Source: Clostridia bacterium (GTDB lineage Bacteria; Bacillota; Clostridia; Oscillospirales; Acutalibacteraceae). From it: a stretch of DNA of 52,663 bases. The notes below the pieces were generated by a model. That model was given only the letters and a program-made list of their open reading frames with translations, made no database searches and was not told the origin of the DNA. Within the stretch, counting starts at the first letter, position 1; each line of letters opens with the position of its first letter. Of this stretch, positions 16,915-25,645 are shown piece by piece. The position numbers and the translations under genes were made by a program. Location of the stretch: positions 1 to 52,663 of the forward strand of contig JAFQWE010000025.1 in assembly GCA_017407645.1 (NCBI GenBank), read 5' to 3'.

Positions 16915-18378
16915 ATGAAAAGAATAATTAGTTTGTTTTTAGTTTTTGTGTTATTGTTTTCTTTATGCAGCCTTGCCGCCTGCGGTGGCGATGAAGGGGC
17001 AAAAGGTGCAACATCCTCAAAATCGCAATCTAAAACTTCTTCCTTTGTATCGTCAAAAAATGCAAGTGTTGAAATAGGCTCTTCTGACGTTGGCAATCAG
17101 GGCGGTTCTAACGTAAACAGTGATGCTTCATCAAAAAATTCTTCCGACTCTTCACTTAAAGAATTGGCGCTTAAAAACAGTGGCGAAATAACAATTTATG
17201 CCGGCCTGCCGGGTAAATTTGCTAATACAAGCAGTTGGTGGGAAGATTTTTATCAATATTATAAAGAGAATTATAACGGCACTGTTAATTTGATTTCGGA
17301 AGCTACGTTTAACGATTGGTGCGAATATTTTATAAAAGCTTTTGCATCAAATACTGCTCCGGATTTGATTCAGTTGTATTATAAAAATTGGCCAAGCTTT
17401 GCAAATAGAGGAATGGTTTTTTCGATAGAGGAAATGAAAGAAATTGGAATAGCTGGCTTGGATAGTTCTTATTTAACCGATGGTCTTGAACTTGTTGAAG
17501 ATGAGTTTGCGTATGGCGATAAACACTATGCCTTTGCAATGGAAAGTGTTGAACCTGTAATGATTTTTGTTAATGAAGATTTGTTTAAGAAGTATGGCGT
17601 TAAATCACCGTCAACTTATTATAAAGAGGGCAAATGGAATTGGCAAACACTCGAATTGTGTGCAGCTGAAATTTCTAAAGACACCAATTTTGACGGTAAA
17701 AACGACGTGTACGGATATACAGGCTGGGATGCAAGCTGGATTGTTACCGCCGCAGGTGGACAAATTATTACTTTAAATAAAGATAAGTCTCTTTCTGTAA
17801 CGATGGAAAAAGAAAGCACGTGGCAGGGACTTGTTAACTGTAACAAAATTTATAAAAGCAAAAGTGCTTTGTATGAAACGGTATCAACCACCAGTTTTGC
17901 AAGTGGAAAAGCGGGTATGAATGCGGGTATGCCAAAAGGAATGTACTCTTATTTGTTTGGTAAAGGAAGCATTAAGAAGGTAAATTTTGAATGGTCGATG
18001 GTTCCATATCCGCTTGATGAGCGCACCAATAAATCGGGCGTTCGCCCCGGTGAAGCTTTCGCGTGGGGTGTTTGCAGTCAAAGCAATAATCCGCAGGGCT
18101 GTATAAATTTTATGATTGCAGTAAGAGAATATTCAAAAAGCAACCCTCAGCCTGACTCAATAAAATATGAAGAAAAGTTTACAAAATCTCAAATGAAAAT
18201 GATTGAAAGTTGCAAATCAAAAATAGACAACGCAACCTACCAAGGTGTGAATAATCTTTGGAATGGACAATGGGAGTTTTGGTATAGGCTTAGGGGAACG
18301 ACGGTTGAGGGTGCAGTAAACTACTACAAACCACTGTTTGAGCAGGTCGTAGAAGAAGAGAAAAAACTTGCTAAATAA
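16915..18378 (+). CDS. ABC-type extracellular sugar-binding lipoprotein (SBP 1)
   Basis: The 487-residue protein has a lipoprotein signal peptide with lipobox LAAC (Cys23), a serine/lysine/asparagine-rich linker to about residue 80 and a family-1 type solute-binding fold. Typical SBP features are TAPDLIQLYYKNWP, FVNEDLFKKYGVKSP, the DTNFDGKNDVYGYTGWD stretch with its calcium-loop look, and PQGCINFMI. It would be anchored outside the membrane and capture a sugar or oligosaccharide. No permease or ATPase gene is near, so it must use a transporter encoded elsewhere or act in another way. It is a tandem paralogue of the next gene, with closely similar N-terminus and linker. GGAGG at 16901-16905 precedes the ATG. 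Confidence 0.85.
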   Translation: MKRIISLFLVFVLLFSLCSLAACGGDEGAKGATSSKSQSKTSSFVSSKNASVEIGSSDVGNQGGSNVNSDASSKNSSDSSLKELALKNSGEITIYAGLPGKFANTSSWWEDFYQYYKENYNGTVNLISEATFNDWCEYFIKAFASNTAPDLIQLYYKNWPSFANRGMVFSIEEMKEIGIAGLDSSYLTDGLELVEDEFAYGDKHYAFAMESVEPVMIFVNEDLFKKYGVKSPSTYYKEGKWNWQTLELCAAEISKDTNFDGKNDVYGYTGWDASWIVTAAGGQIITLNKDKSLSVTMEKESTWQGLVNCNKIYKSKSALYETVSTTSFASGKAGMNAGMPKGMYSYLFGKGSIKKVNFEWSMVPYPLDERTNKSGVRPGEAFAWGVCSQSNNPQGCINFMIAVREYSKSNPQPDSIKYEEKFTKSQMKMIESCKSKIDNATYQGVNNLWNGQWEFWYRLRGTTVEGAVNYYKPLFEQVVEEEKKLAK

Positions 18379-18394
18379 AGACAAAACAATATCA

Positions 18395-18423
18395 AAATCC
18401 CGTTCGTTTGAACGGGATTTTTT
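18395..18423 (+). terminator. Terminator after SBP 1
   Basis: AAATCCCGTTC / GAACGGGATTT stem with loop GTTT and a run of T. The stem is identical to the one after SBP 2, so the terminator was copied with the gene. Confidence 0.9.
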
Positions 18424-18460
18424 ACTTTTCTCACCAAACCAAGTGTCAGACAGGAGTATA

Positions 18461-18489
18461 TTGACTTTTTTGTGAAAATTTGATATATT
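18461..18489 (+). promoter_or_regulatory. Promoter of the second solute-binding protein gene
   Basis: TTGACT (18461-18466), a 17-bp spacer and TATATT (18484-18489), about 10 bases before the AAAGGAGG ribosome site. Confidence 0.7.
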
Positions 18490-18512
18490 AATTGTAAAAG
18501 GAGGAACATAAA

Positions 18513-20030
18513 ATGAAAAGAATTATTAGTTTATTGTTGACCGTTGCCTTGCTTTTCTCTTTGTGCGCTCTTGCCTCTTGCGGCAAGGATGAAGAGGCAA
18601 AAAGTGCAACCTCCTCAAAATCGCAGTCAAAAAATCCTTCATCAACTGCTTCAAAAAACACAAGCAGTGATGTTAGTTCTGCTAATACAAGTGTTGATGT
18701 TAGCAGCTCGGTAAGCTCCGATAAAACAAGCAGTACCGTTAGCAGTAAGGTTAATTCTACCAATACAAGCAGTACTGTTAGCGAACCCACGCCCCCATCA
18801 GCTCTTGCACTGCCTGAATATACCAAAAACAGTGGCACAATAAAGATTTACAGCTCACTGATGGGCTACGAAAACAACCAGTGGTGGAACGAGTTTTTGG
18901 GTTATTTCAAAGAGCAGTGCAACGGAATAGTGGTGATAAATCATGTTTCGTGGGATGGCTGGGAAAATAAATATATTACCGATTTTGCGGCAGCTAATGC
19001 CCCCGACCTTATCTATCTGTTTGAAAAGAATTGGCCTAAGATTGCCAGCAGAGGTATGGTTTATTCTGTCAAAGATTTGAAGAACAAAGGCGTTTTGGGG
19101 CTTGATCATCCATATCTTGTTGAAAAACACGACTCTGTCAAGTCTATATTCAATTTAAAGGGTGAAGGCTATTCCTTTGCAACAAAGATGGCAGAGCCTG
19201 TTATGATGTTTGTCAACGAAGACTTGTTTAAAAAGTATGGGGTAAAATCTCCCTCCTCATATTATAAAGATGGCACTTGGAATTGGGAAAATTTTGAAAA
19301 GTGTTCTAAACAATTGACACGTGATATAAACAATGATGACATTTTTGATATTCACGGTTATTCAGGCTGGGATGCTAATTGGATTGTTACCGCAGCAGGC
19401 GGAAGTTTGATTTCTATCCAAAAAGATGGCACCCTTGCAGTTACAATGGATAGCAAAGCGGCTATGCAAGGCTTCAACAATATCCATAACATTTACGACA
19501 CTTTAAAATGCGCTGTTAATACAACGGGTCAAGAAGAGTTTGCAAAAGGTTATCTTGGAATGACGGCATATATGCCTCGTAATATGTATAACTACTTGTT
19601 TGGGCTTAACAAAACCGATAAATTTAACTTCAATTGGTCAATGGTGCCCTTCCCGATAGATACCCGCACTAATAAAACCAATACTTGTTCAGGTAGTGTT
19701 TATGCGTGGGCAGTTAATAGCGCAAGCAAAAACCCACAGGGTTGTATCAATTATGTTATCGCATATGAAACCTTTAGCAAAACAAAGCCCAATCCCAAGG
19801 ATATTCATTTGGAAAATTATTTTTCTGCCGATCAAATGAAAATGATTAATAGTTGTACCCAACAACTTAACATCCCCATTTATCAGGGCGTTGGTACCCT
19901 TTGGCATGCACAGTGGGATTTCTGGAACCAACTTAGAAAAGCCAAAGCAACCGTTAATGAAACTGTTGCAAAATTTAAGCCAATGTTTGAGCAACAGGTG
20001 GTGCTTGAAAACAGTTTAGCTACTCACTAA
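18513..20030 (+). CDS. ABC-type extracellular sugar-binding lipoprotein (SBP 2)
   Basis: The 505-residue lipoprotein is a paralogue of SBP 1. It shares the MKRIIS signal peptide, lipobox LASC (Cys23), a longer Ser/Thr/Val-rich linker (to about residue 95, with SSTVSS-like repeats) and a solute-binding domain with matching blocks such as FVNEDLFKKYGVKSPSSYYK, YSGWDANWIVTAAGG and NPQGCINYVIAYE. Each copy has its own promoter and terminator, so they are separate transcription units and may differ in ligand or timing. Differences are spread over the whole binding domain, so the duplication is not recent. No transport partner genes are adjacent. Confidence 0.85.
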   Translation: MKRIISLLLTVALLFSLCALASCGKDEEAKSATSSKSQSKNPSSTASKNTSSDVSSANTSVDVSSSVSSDKTSSTVSSKVNSTNTSSTVSEPTPPSALALPEYTKNSGTIKIYSSLMGYENNQWWNEFLGYFKEQCNGIVVINHVSWDGWENKYITDFAAANAPDLIYLFEKNWPKIASRGMVYSVKDLKNKGVLGLDHPYLVEKHDSVKSIFNLKGEGYSFATKMAEPVMMFVNEDLFKKYGVKSPSSYYKDGTWNWENFEKCSKQLTRDINNDDIFDIHGYSGWDANWIVTAAGGSLISIQKDGTLAVTMDSKAAMQGFNNIHNIYDTLKCAVNTTGQEEFAKGYLGMTAYMPRNMYNYLFGLNKTDKFNFNWSMVPFPIDTRTNKTNTCSGSVYAWAVNSASKNPQGCINYVIAYETFSKTKPNPKDIHLENYFSADQMKMINSCTQQLNIPIYQGVGTLWHAQWDFWNQLRKAKATVNETVAKFKPMFEQQVVLENSLATH

Positions 20031-20035
20031 AACGA

Positions 20036-20066
20036 AAATCCCGTTCATCTGAACGGGATTTTTCTT
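20036..20066 (+). terminator. Terminator after SBP 2
   Basis: AAATCCCGTTC / GAACGGGATTT stem around ATCT followed by TTTCTTT; same stem as after SBP 1. Confidence 0.9.
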
Positions 20067-20068
20067 TG

Positions 20069-20116
20069 CCTCCCTTGCCTAAAGAGAGGTGGCTTTTGCG
20101 AAGCAAAAGACGGAGG
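20069..20116. repeat. Palindromic intergenic repeat
   Basis: CCTCC (20069-20073) pairs with GGAGG (20112-20116) and encloses a perfect CTTTTGC-GAA-GCAAAAG hairpin (20093-20109) plus a weaker arm. Repeats of this look are common between genes in Clostridia genomes. It lies between two convergent terminators and shows no coding potential. Confidence 0.45.
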
Positions 20117-20158
20117 AATATTCGGTTTATACTTTGTACCAAATCTACCAAAACAAAG

Positions 20159-20183
20159 CCCCCAAGTGTTCAACACTTGGGGG
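20159..20183 (-). terminator. Terminator of the PRPP synthetase gene
   Basis: CCCCCAAGTG / CACTTGGGGG with loop TTCAA. On the minus strand the stem is followed by CTTTGTTTTGG. Confidence 0.8.
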
Positions 20184-20196
20184 TTAACTTTATATC

Positions 20197-21321
20197 TTAT
20201 TTGCCTTGATGCTTTTCAAGCAAAGCCTTAATTTTGTCAATAGGAGCAAGCAAACCACTGATAGATTCGTCATAGTTAATGGTGTTGATAAGCATAGCAA
20301 TGTACTTGCTCATATCAACGCGGGTGTACCAAGGCTTCTCAAGAAGCTCGGGCTTAGCGTAAACAAGGTTGGTGGTAAATACCTTGTCAATGTAACCTGC
20401 CTCGTAAGCCTTGTCGAAGTTTTCAAAGCCTTCAACAAACAAGCCGAATGAAGCAAATACAAAGATGCGGCGAGCATTACGCTCTTTAAGCTTTTTACCG
20501 ATATCAAGAACAGAATCGCCTGAAGAAATCATATCATCAACGATAATAACGTCCTTACCTGAAATATCGTTACCAAGGTACTCGTGAGCCTCGATAGGAT
20601 TACGGCCGTTAACAATGATAGAGTAGTTGCGGCGCTTGTAGAACATACCAAGGTCAAGACCGAGAACAGAAGAGTAATAGATGCAACGGCTCATACCACC
20701 CTCGTCAGGAGATACGATAGTAACGTTGTCGTGGTCAATCTTAATGTCAGGAATGGTCTTAATCAAAGATTTAATCATCTGATAGGTGGGGTGAACGTTT
20801 TCAAAGCCGTTAAGGGGAATAGCGTTCTGAACGCGAGCGTCGTGAGCGTCAAAGGTGATGATGTTGGTAACACCCATTGCAACAAGCTCTTGCAATGCGC
20901 TTGCGCAGTCAAGAGACTCACGGGCTGAACGGCGATGCTGTCTGCCTTCGTAAAGCATAGGCATAACAACGGTGATACGGCGAGCCTTACCGCCCAAAGC
21001 GGCAATAACGCGCTTTAAATCTTGAAAATGGTCATCGGGGCTCATAGGTACAATCTGGTCGTACATACGGTATTTGATACCATAGTTGAAAACGTCGCAG
21101 ATAATAAAAATATCGTGACCGCGAACGCTGGATTTAACCAGACCCTTTGCCTCACCTGAACCAAAACGGGGACAGGTAACGGGAATGTTGTAGGTTTCAA
21201 TATCGTCGCCGCGCCAAGAGTGGATATAGCTGTCAACCTTTCCAGCAATTTCCTCGCAACCGGGCATGGCAATAATACCAAGCGGTCCTACTGATGAATG
21301 TTGTTCTGACATAAAAATCAT
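20197..21321 (-). CDS. prs: Ribose-phosphate pyrophosphokinase (PRPP synthetase)
   Basis: The 374-residue enzyme makes 5-phosphoribosyl-1-pyrophosphate from ribose-5-phosphate and ATP, feeding purine, pyrimidine, histidine and NAD synthesis. Visible family features are the MPMLYEGRQHRRSARES flexible-loop region near residue 120, ITFDAHDARVQN near 158 and the PRPP-binding loop VIIVDDMISSGDSVLDIG near 258. It is longer than the classical enzyme of about 315 residues and belongs to the variant seen as a second prs type in Clostridia. Two starts are possible: ATG 21321 (ribosome site only 2 bases away) or ATG 21312 (11 bases from AAAGGGG). The promoter is TTGAGG-17-TATATA at the complement of 21345-21373. 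Confidence 0.88.
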   Translation of the reverse strand: MIFMSEQHSSVGPLGIIAMPGCEEIAGKVDSYIHSWRGDDIETYNIPVTCPRFGSGEAKGLVKSSVRGHDIFIICDVFNYGIKYRMYDQIVPMSPDDHFQDLKRVIAALGGKARRITVVMPMLYEGRQHRRSARESLDCASALQELVAMGVTNIITFDAHDARVQNAIPLNGFENVHPTYQMIKSLIKTIPDIKIDHDNVTIVSPDEGGMSRCIYYSSVLGLDLGMFYKRRNYSIIVNGRNPIEAHEYLGNDISGKDVIIVDDMISSGDSVLDIGKKLKERNARRIFVFASFGLFVEGFENFDKAYEAGYIDKVFTTNLVYAKPELLEKPWYTRVDMSKYIAMLINTINYDESISGLLAPIDKIKALLEKHQGK

Positions 21322-21344
21322 AGCCCCTTTGTAACAAAATTTTC

Positions 21345-21373
21345 TATATACTATATTAACACAAAATCCTCAA
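21345..21373 (-). promoter_or_regulatory. Promoter of prs
   Basis: On the minus strand TTGAGG (complement 21368-21373), a 17-bp spacer and TATATA (complement 21345-21350). Confidence 0.5.
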
Positions 21374-21508
21374 TAAAAAAAGAGTCAAATAATCGTTAAT
21401 TTTGCCGAAAAAACAGGTGAAATATTGTGGGATTTTTCAAACTGTGCCAAAAGTGACGAAATTCTTATGAAACTTAACAAACTTTTAAGAAGTGTAAGCA
21501 AATAAATG

Positions 21509-21537
21509 TTGATTATTATCGCTTGGTTTGGTATAAT
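21509..21537 (+). promoter_or_regulatory. Promoter of the thyX operon
   Basis: TTGATT (21509-21514), a 17-bp spacer and a perfect TATAAT (21532-21537), about 60 bases before the thyX start codon. Confidence 0.75.
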
Positions 21538-21598
21538 CAAATCAAGTATGTGTGGAAGTGTATCCACCGCTGACCTAACAGAAAGGAATGACAAAATT

Positions 21599-22375
21599 AT
21601 GGGTGCAAAAGTTGTGTTATTGGCACACACCCCAATGCCTGAAAAAACCGTGGCATCTGCCGCAAAGCTCTGTTACTCCGCTTCTACTATCGAAGGAATT
21701 ATGGACGGTCTTACCGATGAAAAAGCGGCGTCTTTTGTGGAAATGCTGGCGCAAATCGGCCACGAAAGTCCAATCGAGCACGCCACCTTTACCTTTGGTA
21801 TCGAAGGTGTTTCTCGCGCCTTGTTGGCACAGATTACCCGTCATCGCATCGCATCCTATTCGGTGCAAAGTCAACGCTACGTAAAGCTTGACCAGTTTGA
21901 ATACGTGCTTCCTCCCGAAATCGAGGCAAACAGTGAGGCGGCAGAAATTTATCAGCGCAGTATGGAACGGGCTCAGCAGGATTATGACCGTCTTGCCGAA
22001 ATTCTTACCGCCAAGCACAAGGCAGATTTGATGGCTCAGGGAATGGACGAGCAAAAGGCATTAAAAGCGGCAGAAAAAATCGCTATTGAGGATGCACGCT
22101 TTGTGCTTCCTAATGCCTGTGCTACCAAAATGATAGTTACAATGAACGCTCGCAGTCTTTACAATTTCTTTGCTCACCGTTGTTGCAACCGCGCTCAGTG
22201 GGAAATTCGTGAGGTTGCCAATCAAATGTTGTCGCTCTGTTTAGAGGTTGCTCCCGATTTGTTCTCAAAGGCAGGCCCACCTTGTGTAAACGGCGCTTGT
22301 AAAGAGGGCAAGATGACCTGTGGCAAAGCGGCAGAAGTCCGTGAAAAATTTCTCAAAATGAGGGGTAAGGACTAA
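21599..22375 (+). CDS. thyX: Flavin-dependent thymidylate synthase
   Basis: The 258-residue protein carries the ThyX signature RHRxxSxxxxSxR at about residues 81-93 (RHRIASYSVQSQR) and the conserved C-terminal FAHRCCNRAQWEIR block. It methylates dUMP with methylene-THF, using FAD and NADPH. The ATG at 21599 is used because residues from here on match the family and GAAAGGA lies upstream; the open frame extends to 21506 over the promoter. The stop codon shares a base with the tmk start (TAATG), so dTMP synthesis and dTMP phosphorylation are coupled. No thyA is seen in the window. Confidence 0.93.
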   Translation: MGAKVVLLAHTPMPEKTVASAAKLCYSASTIEGIMDGLTDEKAASFVEMLAQIGHESPIEHATFTFGIEGVSRALLAQITRHRIASYSVQSQRYVKLDQFEYVLPPEIEANSEAAEIYQRSMERAQQDYDRLAEILTAKHKADLMAQGMDEQKALKAAEKIAIEDARFVLPNACATKMIVTMNARSLYNFFAHRCCNRAQWEIREVANQMLSLCLEVAPDLFSKAGPPCVNGACKEGKMTCGKAAEVREKFLKMRGKD

Positions 22376-23031
22376 TGAAGGGCAGAATAATCGTGCTTGA
22401 AGGCCTTGACGGAAGCGGCAAGTCAACCCAACTTGAGCTTTTGCGCGCCCGTCTGCAGGGTGACGTTGTTTACGTCAAATTTCCCGCATATGACAGTGAT
22501 TCAAGCGCCCTTGTCAAGATGTATCTTGCAGGTGAGTTTGGCAGTCAACCGGGTGACGTAAACGCCTATGCCGCATCGGCATTTTATGCCGTTGACCGAT
22601 TTGCCTCCTTCAAAACCGACTGGGGCAAGGCATATCTTAACGGCGCAACCGTTATTTGTGACCGCTATACCACCTCAAACGCCGTTCATCAAGCATCAAA
22701 GCTTGAGGCGGAGGAGCGAGACAATTATCTTGACTGGCTTTATGAGTTTGAGTTTAATCAGCTTGGCATACCAAAGCCCGACGCAGTGGTTTTTCTTGAT
22801 ATGCCTATTGACGTATCACAACGTCTTATGAGCGGTCGTTACGAGGGTGACGAAGGCAAAAAAGACATTCACGAGCGAGACACTGCATATCTTGAGCATT
22901 GTCGTGAAGCGGCACTTTATGCCGCCGACCGACTTGGTTGGACTGTGGTGCATTGCAGTGAAAATGGCGAAGTGCGCACCCGTCAGTCTATTGCTGACGA
23001 GGTTTATGCCGCCGTAAGCCAAGTGCTGTGA
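22375..23031 (+). CDS. tmk: Thymidylate kinase
   Basis: The 218-residue P-loop kinase phosphorylates dTMP to dTDP. The Walker A motif GLDGSGKST is at residues 10-18, the DRY motif (VICDRYTTSNA) near 100 and a lid-like region with SGRYEGDEGKKD near 160. It directly follows thyX. The sequence resembles the clostridial 'dTMP kinase' branch, with somewhat diverged regions around the substrate site (YVKFPAYDSDSS). Second gene of a dTMP/folate/cell-wall operon. Confidence 0.9.
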   Translation: MKGRIIVLEGLDGSGKSTQLELLRARLQGDVVYVKFPAYDSDSSALVKMYLAGEFGSQPGDVNAYAASAFYAVDRFASFKTDWGKAYLNGATVICDRYTTSNAVHQASKLEAEERDNYLDWLYEFEFNQLGIPKPDAVVFLDMPIDVSQRLMSGRYEGDEGKKDIHERDTAYLEHCREAALYAADRLGWTVVHCSENGEVRTRQSIADEVYAAVSQVL

Positions 23032-23063
23032 TTTGATGTCCCTTTGGGACGGAAAGGAATAAA

Positions 23064-23606
23064 ATGCTATACTGTTTTCTTGCAAGCGGCTTTGAAGAGA
23101 CTGAGGCTATTGCCACAGTTGATACAATACGCCGCGCTGAAATTGATATTACCACCGTCGGTATCGGCGGCAAATTTATAACAGGCAATCACGGAATCAC
23201 CGTTGTTGCCGATATTACTGAGGAAAAACTTAATACTGAAGATATGACAGGCATAATTTTGCCCGGCGGAATCCCCGGCACCCTTAACCTTGAAAAAAGC
23301 GAAACAGTGCAAAAATGCATCAAAATCGCATCAGAAAAGGGCTTGCTTATCGGTGCAATTTGCGCCGCCCCCTCAATTCTTGGCAATCTTGGATTGCTTG
23401 AGGGCAAAAAGGCGGTCTGCTTTGACGGCTACGAGGTCTTTTTGACAGGCGCCGAAGTACCTGAAGACCGTGTAGTCTCTGACGGCAATATTGTTACAGG
23501 CAGGGCAGTAGGCACTGCTATTGAGTTTGGCCTTGAAATCGTGCGCCTTATAGCAGGCGACAAAAAATCCATTGCGATAGGAAAATCAATGAAATGTCTA
23601 AAATAG
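23064..23606 (+). CDS. DJ-1/PfpI family protein
   Basis: The 180-residue protein has the DJ-1 fold: LASGFEETEA at the start with the conserved Glu, ILPGGIPGT near residue 72 and the nucleophile-elbow Cys in LIGAICAAPSILG near 103. In the family, proteins act as deglycase-like, chaperone or stress enzymes; a specific role cannot be given. The ribosome site GGAAAGGA precedes ATG 23064. Its end overlaps the start of the next gene by 13 bases, so the two are probably translated together. Confidence 0.85.
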   Translation: MLYCFLASGFEETEAIATVDTIRRAEIDITTVGIGGKFITGNHGITVVADITEEKLNTEDMTGIILPGGIPGTLNLEKSETVQKCIKIASEKGLLIGAICAAPSILGNLGLLEGKKAVCFDGYEVFLTGAEVPEDRVVSDGNIVTGRAVGTAIEFGLEIVRLIAGDKKSIAIGKSMKCLK

Positions 23607-24190
23607 ATTTGCGAGAGTACAAAGGCTCACTGCGCGCCGATGTAAAGGCGCGCCGCACCGCAATGGACAAGCGCTATAAAGCAAGACTTGACTCGCGCAT
23701 ACGCCAAAGGCTGATTTTTACCTATCAGTACCGCGAATGTGACACCTTGCTTATATACGCTTCAACCGCCATTGAGGTGGATACCTTTGGAATAATCAAA
23801 CACGCCCTGCAACACGGCAGACGGGTAGCCTTGCCCCGTTGCATAAAGGGTACGCGTGATATGGTTTTTCACTATATCACCGATATAGAGCAGTTAAAAC
23901 CGGGGTCCTTCGGTGTGCTGGAGCCTACTGAGGATTTACCTCAGTGGCAATTGTCCGACGGCGGCTTGGCAGTTGTGCCTGCTCTGTCACTTGACAGCTT
24001 CGGCTACCGACTTGGCTACGGCGGAGGATATTATGACCGCTTCTTGTCCAAATTTACGGGCCAAACAATAGGAATAACCTATTCGGAAAATTATTGCTAC
24101 CGACTTAATCACGGCAGGTACGACGTGCCACTGGGCGCAGTGCTTACCGATAAGTTCGTACGAAAGATAAATGCAAAAAAGGAGGGCTGA
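23594..24190 (+). CDS. 5-formyltetrahydrofolate cyclo-ligase (MTHF synthetase)
   Basis: The 198-residue protein has the family C-terminal motif YRLGYGGGYYDRFL near residue 136, which binds ATP/phosphate, and an N-terminal RADVKARRTAM segment. It converts 5-formyl-THF to 5,10-methenyl-THF, returning folate to the pool that ThyX uses. This fits its position two genes downstream of thyX/tmk. Start ATG 23594 lies inside the end of the DJ-1 gene. Confidence 0.9.
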   Translation: MSKIDLREYKGSLRADVKARRTAMDKRYKARLDSRIRQRLIFTYQYRECDTLLIYASTAIEVDTFGIIKHALQHGRRVALPRCIKGTRDMVFHYITDIEQLKPGSFGVLEPTEDLPQWQLSDGGLAVVPALSLDSFGYRLGYGGGYYDRFLSKFTGQTIGITYSENYCYRLNHGRYDVPLGAVLTDKFVRKINAKKEG

Positions 24191-24193
24191 ATT

Positions 24194-25645
24194 ATGAGTG
24201 ATTACCGCAACATTTTCAGCAATGACGGCGAAAGATACGACAAACCCAATCAGCCTAAAAGAAGAACTTTTAACGACAAAGCAGATGCACCTCTCACCCC
24301 TGAAGAGATTAACGGCGGTAAGGTAGGCTCTGCTCCCACGCCACCAAGCGCAGATGATTTTGTAATCGGCGGCGGCTTCAAAATCAGCGACGATTATGAA
24401 TCCCGTATTCGCAGTCGCAAAGAAAAGGCAAGAGAAATGGGCAGACAGGAGCCTGTTTCAGAGCGGGACGTTCATATGGGCAAACTGTCAAAGCAAAACG
24501 CCAGAAATAAGCGTAAAAACAAAAAGCACGGCCCTCTGTACACGCTTTTGTGGGCGATTGGAATAATCCTTATATCTGTTCTTGCCGCCTGGATGCTTAT
24601 TCTTGGCGCAAACGACCTGCTTGGTCTTGTGGGCGATAAGGATTGCGACGTTCAGATTGAAAAGGGAATGAACACCAAGCAAATTGCCTCTGTCCTTAAG
24701 GAAGAGGGAGTAATTGATTACCCCTTACTGTTCCGCCTTTACGTTAAGTTTAAGGGTCAGGACAGCAGTCTTAAATACGGCGGCTTTGCTCTTAACGGCT
24801 CAATGGGTTACGACGGTATTATTGAGCAACTTCAAAAGAGTAACGAGCGCAAAACCGTTAAGGTTACCATTCCTGACGGTGCAACCGTTCAAGGCATCCG
24901 CAAACTGCTTGAAGAAAATAACGTTTGTACCGCCGACAACTTTAATTATGTGTTAAAGCACCTTGAACGCTACGATTTCAAATATGATTTTGTAAAGCGC
25001 ATCCCTGTTGATAACGTTTACTATTCACTTGAGGGATATTTGTACCCCGATACATATGAGTTCTTTACAATGGTAAAAAATGAGGACGGCACCATAAATT
25101 ATGGCGAGTCAAATGCCGTTCACGCTATCAACAGAATGATGGGCAACCTTGATGCAAAAATTCAGGAAAAATGCCCCGATTACAAGGATAAAATCAAAAG
25201 TCTTAAACGCTACGGAATTGAAGATTTGCACGACGTACTGTCAATGGCATCCATTGTGCAGATGGAGTGTAGCGGCTTTGATGCCGAAATGCCTAAGGTA
25301 GCATCGGTATTCTTAAACCGTCTTGTTTGGGAAAATGAGCCTCACTATCTCGGTTCAACCCCCACCTTCTATTATCCCGATAACCGCTACAATACCAATA
25401 ACTACGCACTTTATGACGAAAACGAAACCCTTATTTCCGAAGCAGGCTATGAGGGCTTACCTCCCGGACCTCAGTGCAGTATGACCATCAGCGCCATACT
25501 TGCAGTGCTTGAGCCTGATAAGGATACTTTGGGCGAAAGTTATTACTTTGTAACCGACAAGAATCACAAGTTCTATTATAACCGCACCTTGTCTCAGCAC
25601 GAAAGCACCATTGCACGACTCAGAAAGCAGGGATTGTGGGCATGA
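24194..25645 (+). CDS. mltG: Endolytic murein transglycosylase MltG
   Basis: The 483-residue protein starts with a long charged cytoplasmic region of about 115 residues, then one membrane segment (LLWAIGIILISVLAAWMLIL near 118-137), a LysM-like region and the YceG/MltG catalytic domain. The catalytic block SMASIVQMECSGFD places the conserved Glu at residue 358. The first Glu of the common VEKE form is Gln here. Family motifs VASVFLNRL and GLPPGPQCSMTISAILAVLEP are present. It cuts growing glycan strands next to the membrane and ends them. An AAAAAGGAGGG ribosome site precedes ATG 24194. The pairing with a U32 peptidase gene mirrors the yrrL...yrrN-yrrO neighbourhood of Bacillus. Confidence 0.9.
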   Translation: MSDYRNIFSNDGERYDKPNQPKRRTFNDKADAPLTPEEINGGKVGSAPTPPSADDFVIGGGFKISDDYESRIRSRKEKAREMGRQEPVSERDVHMGKLSKQNARNKRKNKKHGPLYTLLWAIGIILISVLAAWMLILGANDLLGLVGDKDCDVQIEKGMNTKQIASVLKEEGVIDYPLLFRLYVKFKGQDSSLKYGGFALNGSMGYDGIIEQLQKSNERKTVKVTIPDGATVQGIRKLLEENNVCTADNFNYVLKHLERYDFKYDFVKRIPVDNVYYSLEGYLYPDTYEFFTMVKNEDGTINYGESNAVHAINRMMGNLDAKIQEKCPDYKDKIKSLKRYGIEDLHDVLSMASIVQMECSGFDAEMPKVASVFLNRLVWENEPHYLGSTPTFYYPDNRYNTNNYALYDENETLISEAGYEGLPPGPQCSMTISAILAVLEPDKDTLGESYYFVTDKNHKFYYNRTLSQHESTIARLRKQGLWA

